DNA of 12,103 bases. Origin: Novosphingobium sp. GTDB lineage: Bacteria > Pseudomonadota > Alphaproteobacteria > Sphingomonadales > Sphingomonadaceae. Below the pieces are notes generated by a model. That model did no database searches, was not told where the DNA came from, and saw nothing but the letters and a program-made list of their open reading frames with translations. Numbering within the stretch: the first letter of the stretch is position 1; the number at the start of each line of letters is the position of its first letter. The DNA lies in NCBI GenBank assembly GCA_028697875.1, contig JAQVEQ010000086.1, forward strand, positions 1 to 12,103, written 5' to 3'. The position numbers were made by a program, and so were the translations under genes. This document shows positions 7,260 through 12,103 of the stretch, piece after piece.

Positions 7260-8129
7260 TCAGACTTTCGCGATCACCGTATCGGCGAAGCGCTTCATGT
7301 CGTCCAGCTTGTCCTGCAACGGCTGGGTGTCCTCCTCCACTGCGTAGAGGTTGCGGAAGGCGACCGGCATGTCGCTGACGCCGAGGTCTTCCATCCGCTT
7401 GACCACGTCGAGCGTGATTTCGCCCATGGCGGTGGCGAAGATGCGGAACGGCTTGCCGGTGGTGCCCAGTTCCTCGCGGTAGGCCGCGATCTTGCCCAGC
7501 ATGGCTTCGAGATCGTCGGTCCCGCCGCCGGCGAACATGAAGCCGTCGTTCTTCGCCGCGCGCTTGAAGGCGGCGTCGGAAAAGCCGCCGATCAGGATCG
7601 GCAACGGCTTGCCCGGCACCGGGTTCAGCTTGACCGGCGGCAGGTCGTAGAATTCGCCGTGGTATTCGAAATAGCCGCCCGCGCACAGGCCGCGGATGAT
7701 GTCGAGGCATTCGTCGAAGCGTTTGCCGCGCTTGGCATAGGGGACGCCCATCACTTCGTAGTCTTCCGGCCAGACGCTGAGCCCTGCGCCGAGATTGAAG
7801 CGGTCGCCCGTCAGGGCCGCGATCGAGGAGACGAGCTTGGCCGTGTAGAGCGGCGGGCGGACCGGGACCTTGACGACATTGGTCGTCATTTCGAGCGTCT
7901 TGGTCGACACGCCGATGGCCGTCGCCAGAATGAAGCTTTCGATGAAGGGCTTGTTCTCCAGGAACTCACGCCCGCCGTCTTCGGTGTAGGAATACTTGGT
8001 GTCCGACGCCTTGGGATAGATCAGGCTGTCGGGAATGGTGAAACCTGCATAGCCGTTCGCTTCCGCCGCCTGGGCGAGCGGAATGTAATTGGCGATGGGG
8101 GTCATGCTTTCGGCGTAGTGGAACCGCAT
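7260..8129 (-). CDS. LLM-class oxidoreductase, probably F420-dependent
   Basis: A 289-residue luciferase-like (LLM) TIM-barrel enzyme. Family features are an N-terminal strand MRFHYAES, the AAEANGYAGFTIPDSL segment (21-36), LEMTTNVVKVPVRPP (79-93), and SSIAALTGDRFNLGAG (101-116). It also has YAKRGKRFDECLDIIRGL (131-148), LPILIGG (176-182) and a DGFMFAGGG segment (195-203). LLM proteins use either FMN or F420. Being first in an operon whose other five genes make and reduce F420 argues strongly for F420. Members reduce or oxidise a wide range of substrates (imines, enones, quinones, sugar phosphates), so the reaction cannot be named. The frame is open for 169 codons upstream, but ATG 8129 directly follows an excellent ribosome binding site and begins the family domain. 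As first gene it should be driven by the promoter in the 226-bp divergent gap shared with the MFS gene. Confidence 0.9.
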   Translation of the reverse strand: MRFHYAESMTPIANYIPLAQAAEANGYAGFTIPDSLIYPKASDTKYSYTEDGGREFLENKPFIESFILATAIGVSTKTLEMTTNVVKVPVRPPLYTAKLVSSIAALTGDRFNLGAGLSVWPEDYEVMGVPYAKRGKRFDECLDIIRGLCAGGYFEYHGEFYDLPPVKLNPVPGKPLPILIGGFSDAAFKRAAKNDGFMFAGGGTDDLEAMLGKIAAYREELGTTGKPFRIFATAMGEITLDVVKRMEDLGVSDMPVAFRNLYAVEEDTQPLQDKLDDMKRFADTVIAKV

Positions 8130-8134
8130 TCTTC

Positions 8135-8140
8135 TCTCCC
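8135..8140 (-). promoter_or_regulatory. Ribosome binding site deciding the LLM gene start
   Basis: On the minus strand GGGAGA stands 5 nt before ATG 8129. The reading frame continues to 8636 without a stop, so this site is the main evidence for the short start. Confidence 0.65.
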
Positions 8141-8204
8141 GGGGCAATGTTTCTCGCGCGCAGTTAAGCGAGTCGGGCAAGGCGAAACAAGCAGAAGGGG
8201 CATA

Positions 8205-8240
8205 GCGCATTTGTTGCCCGCCCAGTGTGCAATTTTGCGC
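8205..8240. promoter_or_regulatory. Imperfect inverted repeat, candidate operator of the F420 operon
   Basis: In the 226-bp gap between the LLM gene (-) and the MFS gene (+) a two-part inverted repeat is visible. GCGCA (8205-8209) pairs with TGCGC (8236-8240), and TTGC (8214-8217) pairs with GCAA (8229-8232), around an 11-nt centre. The right arm contains GCAATTTTGC, itself a small palindrome. The position, 76-111 bp upstream of the LLM start, would suit a transcription-factor site. No regulator gene is present in the window and no consensus is recognised. Confidence 0.3.
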
Positions 8241-8355
8241 GTGCCGTGGCGAGCCTATTTCCTTGACGCTGACAAGCATTATCCGGAATGTCTTCCCGAA
8301 AATGCGGCCGCGATGACGGCTCGGGCGCCATGCGTCTCGTTGGGAGAAGTGTCTG

Positions 8356-9570
8356 ATGGAAATTCTCGGCAATGCGCCGGAGCGGGAGAGCGGTGTCCAC
8401 GCCCCGCGCAAGGGCACGGCTGGCGTGGCATTCGTTTGTCTTGGCGTGTCCGGGCTGATCTCCCTGCTGTTTGTGGGCCTTTCGCCCGCCTTGCCGAGCA
8501 TGGCGAAGGAGTTCGGCCATGGCGGCGACGGGACCTTGATCGCACAGCTGGTATTCTCGCTGGCGGCGGTGATGATGATCGTCGGCGCCCTCGTCGCAGG
8601 GGTGCTTAGCGAGATGGTGGGCCGACGGCGGATCATCGTGGCCGGTCTGCTGGTCTATGCGCTTGCCGGGATGGGCGGGATGGTCGCACCCGATATCGTG
8701 ACCTTGGCCGCGACGCGCGCGGCGGCCGGGCTGGTCAGTGGAATGATGCTGACCGCCAGCTATGCGACGGTCGGTGAATATTACGAAGGCGAAGCGCGCG
8801 AGCGGATGCTGGGCTTCGTTTCCATGTTCAGTTCGGTCATTTCCGTCCTGCTGTTCGTGATCGGGGGCATGATCGTCGACTGGCTGGGCTGGCGCGCGAT
8901 GTTCGGCCTGTTCGGGGTGGCGCTGGTTCTGGTCCCGCCAGCGTGGATGGCGTTGCATCACGGCAAGGTCAGCAATCATCCGGTTCCGGGCGGCTGGGAT
9001 GCGGTTGCCCGGCTCTGGCCGCTCTATGTGCTGATTATCGCCTATACGATCCTGATCTACATGACGGCGGTACAATCGCCGTTTCTCCTGACCGAACGCG
9101 GGGTGGAAGCCGCGACGACCATTGGCCTGCTTCTGGCGTTGACGTCGGTGTTCGGGGCCCTGGGCGCATTCGCTTACGGGTTTATGCGGCGCTACATGGG
9201 GTTTGCCGCGATGATGGCTTTTGCCTCGCTCACCGGCGGCGGCGGCATGGTCATTGCCGGGCTGTTTCCTGGAATGGGGGCCTATATCGTCGCGGCCGTG
9301 GTCATCGGCATGGGCATCGGGATCATAGAGCCGACCGTTGCGTCCGAAACCTTGAGCCGAACGCCCGAACGGCTGCATGACAGGGCCATGGGGATCAATC
9401 TTGCCGCCATGTTTCTTGGCCAGTTCTTCAATCCACTGGTCATGGGGCCGTTGCGTACGGCCTGGGGCATTGCCGAAGCGTTCACGATCGTCGGCGGGGT
9501 CTTCGTGCTGGCCGGCGTGCTGTTCCTGACGTCTGCTGTCGGGTTGGCACGCCGCCGTGCGCTTGCTTGA
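8356..9570 (+). CDS. MFS transporter (12-TM type)
   Basis: A 404-residue integral inner-membrane transporter of the major facilitator superfamily. The first membrane helix spans about residues 23-46. MFS motif A appears in the loop after helix 2 as GVLSEMVGRRRI (82-93). The helix-4 region holds TRAAAGLVSGMMLTASYATVGEYY (120-143), resembling the RxxxGxxxG motif of drug- and aromatic-acid-type exporters. A hydrophilic stretch near 197-212 separates the two six-helix halves. The ATG follows GGGAGAAG (8342-8349) by 6 nt, a good ribosome binding site. It is divergent from the F420 operon with a shared upstream region, so co-regulation is possible. The cargo and the direction of transport cannot be told from sequence. 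Confidence 0.88.
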   Translation: MEILGNAPERESGVHAPRKGTAGVAFVCLGVSGLISLLFVGLSPALPSMAKEFGHGGDGTLIAQLVFSLAAVMMIVGALVAGVLSEMVGRRRIIVAGLLVYALAGMGGMVAPDIVTLAATRAAAGLVSGMMLTASYATVGEYYEGEARERMLGFVSMFSSVISVLLFVIGGMIVDWLGWRAMFGLFGVALVLVPPAWMALHHGKVSNHPVPGGWDAVARLWPLYVLIIAYTILIYMTAVQSPFLLTERGVEAATTIGLLLALTSVFGALGAFAYGFMRRYMGFAAMMAFASLTGGGGMVIAGLFPGMGAYIVAAVVIGMGIGIIEPTVASETLSRTPERLHDRAMGINLAAMFLGQFFNPLVMGPLRTAWGIAEAFTIVGGVFVLAGVLFLTSAVGLARRRALA

Positions 9571-9572
9571 AT

Positions 9573-10883
9573 TCAGCCGCCGGACCGGGCGAGGTCGCCG
9601 GTGTAGGACAGGCTCGCCCGCCATGACAGCAGGCCCCCGGCAAAGACCAGCACGGTCAGGGCCAGCAGGCTGTAGCGCATCGATTCCTCGCCGAACGAGG
9701 CACTCATCAGGTCGCTGGCGATCCCTGCGGCAGGCGGGCCGAGCACGCTGCCGACGAGATTCACGATCACGATCAGGACGCCTGCGGCCTGCGCCCTCTG
9801 CGCCGGGGGGATCAGGCGCGCCACCGCGCCATAGGCGGGCGCCGCCCACAAGGCGCTGAGGAACCCGGTAGCGAGCAGCAGCAGGGCGACTGCCGGCACG
9901 TCCAGCCCGGCAAAGCTCACATGCATCCCGCCGGGGAGCAGGAACATGATCGCCAGCAGCGGGAACGAGGCCAGCTGGCCCAGCGCGGGCACGCGCAATT
10001 GCCAGGCCTCGTTACGCTTGCGCAGGCTGTCGACCAGCACGCCGCCCGCCAGGCTTCCGGCAATCCCGCCAGCGGCGGCCCCGAGGCCCAGCCAGGTCCC
10101 GGTTTCGAGCACGCTCATCCCGTGGGAACGGATGAAATAGGCCGGCAGCCAGGTGGCGCCCGCATAGCCGAACACGTTGTAGACCCCGACCCCCAGCGCG
10201 ATGTAGCGCAGCGAGGGGATGGCGAGGAACAGCCTGACCGACTGGTAGAGCGAGCCGCCGCCGTCGGACGCGGAGCCTGCGCCATCGCGTGCCTGCCTGG
10301 GGCCGGTCAGCCAGATCAGCACGGCCAGCAGGAGGCCGGGCAGCGACAGGGCGATAAAGGCCGCGCGCCAGTCCCACTGGCTGGCGATCGCCGCCCCGCC
10401 GGTCAGGCCGACGACGAGGCCGGTATAAGTTCCCGCGGTGAGCACGCCGATTGCGCTCGACCGCTTGCGTTCGGAAAACAGCCCGGCGACGATCGCCTGG
10501 CTGGAAGGCATGGCGCCCGCCTCGCCCACGCCGACAAGGACGCGGGCAACGGCCATCTGCGCGACATGGGTGACAATCCCGCAGGCAGCGCTGGCGATGC
10601 TCCACAGCCCGGCGGCAAGCGCGACGACGCCGCGCCGCGACCAGCGGTCGCCGAGGCGGGCGAGCGGCAGGGTCAGCAGCACGTAGCTGACAATGAAGGC
10701 GGGGCCGCTCAACAGGCCGAGGACGGAATCGCTGGCGCCGAACTCCGCCTTGATATCCGGGATCAGGATCGAGAAGACGTGGCGGTCGGCATAGCTCAGC
10801 GTGTTGATGATGAGCAGCAGGACAAGGATGTAGCCGTTGTAGAACGGACTTCGCGAGCCTTCGGACGAGTCCGGCTGTGTCAC
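9573..10883 (-). CDS. MFS transporter, spinster-like group
   Basis: A 436-residue major facilitator protein different from its convergent neighbour. Helix 1 (about 17-42) contains INTLSYADRHVFSILIPDI, the NxxDRxxxS/A-L-x-P-x-I pattern of spinster-like and hexuronate-like MFS proteins. Motif A is ARLGDRWSRRGV (75-86). The helix-4 region reads ARVLVGVGEAGAMPSSQAI (113-131), with SERKR (137-141) on the cytoplasmic side. The start is a GTG supported by GGGAGA 5 nt upstream. Such proteins are common in sphingomonad gene clusters that degrade aromatic or terpenoid compounds, but this one's substrate is unknown. Its stop is 2 bp from that of the other MFS gene. Its 5' side shares a 245-bp gap with the divergent SDR gene, so those two may be controlled together. 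Confidence 0.88.
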   Translation of the reverse strand: MTQPDSSEGSRSPFYNGYILVLLLIINTLSYADRHVFSILIPDIKAEFGASDSVLGLLSGPAFIVSYVLLTLPLARLGDRWSRRGVVALAAGLWSIASAACGIVTHVAQMAVARVLVGVGEAGAMPSSQAIVAGLFSERKRSSAIGVLTAGTYTGLVVGLTGGAAIASQWDWRAAFIALSLPGLLLAVLIWLTGPRQARDGAGSASDGGGSLYQSVRLFLAIPSLRYIALGVGVYNVFGYAGATWLPAYFIRSHGMSVLETGTWLGLGAAAGGIAGSLAGGVLVDSLRKRNEAWQLRVPALGQLASFPLLAIMFLLPGGMHVSFAGLDVPAVALLLLATGFLSALWAAPAYGAVARLIPPAQRAQAAGVLIVIVNLVGSVLGPPAAGIASDLMSASFGEESMRYSLLALTVLVFAGGLLSWRASLSYTGDLARSGG

Positions 10884-10888
10884 GCAAT

Positions 10889-10894
10889 TCTCCC
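10889..10894 (-). promoter_or_regulatory. Ribosome binding site supporting a GTG start
   Basis: GGGAGA on the minus strand lies 5 nt upstream of GTG 10883. It supports this non-ATG start for the spinster-like MFS gene. Confidence 0.6.
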
Positions 10895-10955
10895 GGGATT
10901 ATCTGTCTTTGCCGACCGGTAGAGCCTGTTCCCGGCGCGCCGTCCAGCGTGGCCG

Positions 10956-10986
10956 GCGAATATTCGCTATTTTGCGTGGGAATAGC
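10956..10986. promoter_or_regulatory. Two overlapping inverted repeats, candidate operator
   Basis: GCGAATATTCGC (10956-10967) is a perfect 12-bp palindrome. Overlapping its right edge, GCTATT (10966-10971) and AATAGC (10981-10986) form 6-bp arms around a 9-nt centre. Both sit in the 245-bp divergent gap between the spinster-like MFS gene (start 10883) and the SDR gene (start 11129). This is the most AT-rich patch of that gap, a typical place for a shared operator. No regulator gene is adjacent within the window. Confidence 0.38.
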
Positions 10987-11128
10987 TCGCCCATGCGGCA
11001 TTCCCGGTTGCTTGCGGCGCGATCGGTGTGCCCGCTCGGGCCTGTTTCCGCGCTGGGCCGCGGTTCCGCTTGCCGCCGGATGAGTCGCCGCTTACGAAGC
11101 GCGCAACAATCCAGGAGAGGACACGGAC

Positions 11129-11893
11129 ATGGCACGGACCATTCTCATCACCGGCGCGGCATCGGGCATCGGACGGGCGACGGCCGCATTGTGCGAGGCC
11201 GCGGGCGACCGGGTGATCGGCGCCGACATCCGCGATGCGGAGATCGAAGCGGATCTCGGCACGGCCGAAGGCCGGGCGAAGCTGGTCGCGGAGGCGGAAC
11301 GGCTCGCACCCGGCGGGCTCGACGCAGTGCTGGCGGGGGCCGGGATCTCGAAGGGCGACATGCCGCGCGAAACCATTGCCATCAATTATTTCGGGGCGGT
11401 CGCCACGCTCGAGGGGCTGCGCCCGCTGCTGGCGAAGTCGGAACGGCCGCGCGCCGTGGCTATCTGTTCGACTGCCGCCATGCTGCCCGGCAACGATGGC
11501 GTGGTGGAAAGCTGCCTTGCCGGCAACGAAGCCCAGGCGCTGGAGCGGATCGCGGCGGCGCCGCAGACCGCCTATCCCGATTCCAAGCGCGCCCTTGCGC
11601 GCTGGGTTCGCCAGACCGCCGGAAAGCCGGAATGGGCCGGAGCGGGCATCCTGCTCAACGGTGTCGGGCCGGGCGTGGTCGAAACCCCGATGACCGCGCC
11701 GCTGTTGCAGATGCCGGAAATGGTGGAGATGATCCACCAGTCGAACCCGATCGCGGTCGAAGGCTACGCCGCGCCGGAAGAAATCGCCGAATTGCTCGGC
11801 TTCCTGCTCGGCTTCCGCAATCACTACCTCGTCGGGCAGATCATCTATATCGACGGCGGCACCGACATCATCCTGCGGCCCGGCGCGATCTGA
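11129..11893 (+). CDS. SDR oxidoreductase, 3-alpha-HSD/carbonyl reductase (HsdA)-like
   Basis: A 254-residue short-chain dehydrogenase/reductase. The cofactor motif TGAASGIG is at 9-16 and ADIRD at 32-36, where an acidic residue after strand 2 favours NAD(H). The active-site set is Asn86, Ser114, Tyr149 and Lys153 (YPDSK). The DIRDAEIEADLGTAEGR stretch (33-49) and INYFGA closely resemble Comamonas testosteroni 3-alpha-hydroxysteroid dehydrogenase/carbonyl reductase. So does the unusually long segment (35 residues) between the catalytic Ser and Tyr. In that enzyme the triad is Ser114, Tyr155, Lys159. The likely reaction is NAD-linked oxidation or reduction of a secondary alcohol/ketone on a ring or steroid-like compound; the exact substrate is inferred. 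AGGAGAGG (11113-11120) precedes the ATG by 8 nt. Confidence 0.9.
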   Translation: MARTILITGAASGIGRATAALCEAAGDRVIGADIRDAEIEADLGTAEGRAKLVAEAERLAPGGLDAVLAGAGISKGDMPRETIAINYFGAVATLEGLRPLLAKSERPRAVAICSTAAMLPGNDGVVESCLAGNEAQALERIAAAPQTAYPDSKRALARWVRQTAGKPEWAGAGILLNGVGPGVVETPMTAPLLQMPEMVEMIHQSNPIAVEGYAAPEEIAELLGFLLGFRNHYLVGQIIYIDGGTDIILRPGAI

Positions 11894-11902
11894 GCCGCCC
11901 GG

Positions 11903-11929
11903 GGCAGGGCACTTGCGCGGTGCCCTGCC
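11903..11929. terminator. Strong hairpin between convergent genes
   Basis: GGCAGGGCAC (11903-11912) and GTGCCCTGCC (11920-11929) form a perfect 10-bp stem with a 7-nt loop. CCGCC/GGCGG can extend it after a small bulge. It begins 9 bp after the SDR stop codon and ends 9 bp before the stop of the opposing amidohydrolase gene. There is no T-run, so it is probably a bidirectional transcription barrier or 3'-end stabiliser rather than a textbook intrinsic terminator. Confidence 0.5.
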
Positions 11930-11938
11930 GGCGGGGAC

Positions 11939-12103
11939 TTACGCGGGTTCGCGAACCTCGAGCGGATCGCCCATGCGCTCGAACACTTTCAGCGTGTTGC
12001 CGCCCATGAAGGCATCGCGGTCGAGCTGCGGGTTCCTGGCGAAGAACTTCTCGTAATAGTCCTTGGGCTCGGTGAACCCCTCGAAATGGGGGAAGTCGGA
12101 CGA
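11939..12103 (-). CDS. Amidohydrolase-2 family metal-dependent hydrolase, C-terminal end only
   Basis: Only the last 54 residues are in the window; the gene continues past the right edge. The visible part starts SSDFPHFEG and later has AFMGGNTLKVF. This matches the C-terminal pattern of the amidohydrolase-2 (PF04909) TIM-barrel group: W-x-S/T-D-x-P-H-x-E/D-G with its metal-binding aspartate, then the closing GxNxxxxF helix. Family members include decarboxylases of the ACMSD type and other ring- or carboxylate-processing hydrolases, often found in aromatic and steroid catabolic clusters. The stop is TAA at 11941-11939. The gene converges on the SDR, with the strong hairpin between them. The family call is good for so short a piece; the function is open. 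Confidence 0.75.
   Translation of the reverse strand, partial: SSDFPHFEGFTEPKDYYEKFFARNPQLDRDAFMGGNTLKVFERMGDPLEVREPA

Noticed and set aside
5858..7378. 506-codon open frame on the plus strand opposite fbiC
   Set aside because: It lies opposite a gene with two intact radical SAM motifs. Its translation is Arg/Gly/His-rich with no recognisable domain, as expected of antisense frames in GC-rich DNA.
8263..8291. TTGACG followed 17 nt later by GAATGT as a promoter for the first MFS gene
   Set aside because: The -35 box is good but the -10 box matches the consensus poorly, so it is not called as a feature.
8130..8636. In-frame N-terminal extension of the LLM gene
   Set aside because: It has no family similarity, crosses the divergent promoter gap and overlaps the MFS gene. 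A strong ribosome site precedes ATG 8129.
8164..9849. 561-codon open frame on the minus strand opposite the first MFS gene
   Set aside because: The translation is His/Arg/Asp/Gln-rich and low complexity, mirroring the hydrophobic codons of the transporter. No start signal or domain is seen.
1..12103. CRISPR arrays, tRNA/rRNA genes, insertion sequences, attachment sites
   Set aside because: No regularly spaced repeats, cloverleaf-like segments, transposase motifs or flanking direct repeats were seen.

Overview
The window is high-GC, tightly packed bacterial chromosome with nearly every base in a gene. The TonB-like protein, the MFS/SDR/amidohydrolase catabolic style and the codon bias fit an environmental alphaproteobacterium, most likely a member of the Sphingomonadales. 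That placement is an inference from gene style, not from a marker gene.

Layout. At the left edge a TonB-family protein (23-694, +) converges on a VOC/glyoxalase-fold protein (720-1250, -). The VOC gene is divergent from a SnoaL-like (NTF2-fold) protein (1394-1873, +). The centre is one minus-strand gene train from 8129 down to 1843. In transcription order it holds an LLM-class flavin/F420-dependent oxidoreductase, fbiC (FO synthase, CofG-CofH fusion), npdG (NADPH:F420 reductase), cofE (F420 gamma-glutamyl ligase), cofD (phospholactate transferase) and cofC (guanylyltransferase). The genes overlap or lie 7 nt apart, so they almost certainly form one operon. To its right are two unrelated MFS transporters in convergent orientation (8356-9570 +, 9573-10883 -). 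Next come an SDR that closely resembles Comamonas 3-alpha-hydroxysteroid dehydrogenase/carbonyl reductase (11129-11893, +) and the 3' end of an amidohydrolase-2 family gene (11939-12103, -), with a strong hairpin between them.

How the genes work together. The operon is a self-contained deazaflavin module: FbiC makes the FO chromophore, CofC/CofD/CofE turn it into F420, NpdG reduces it with NADPH, and the LLM enzyme is the probable user. F420 systems are classically methanogenic or actinobacterial, so a complete operon next to sphingomonad-like catabolic genes is the most notable content. No dehydro-F420 reductase (the C-terminal half of actinobacterial FbiB) is present, which leaves open which three-carbon precursor CofC uses. 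The flanking transporters, HsdA-like SDR, amidohydrolase, VOC and SnoaL-like genes suggest a catabolic neighbourhood for a cyclic or steroid-like compound, but the substrate cannot be read from sequence. No RNA genes, insertion sequences, CRISPR arrays or gene-free stretches over 300 bases were seen.
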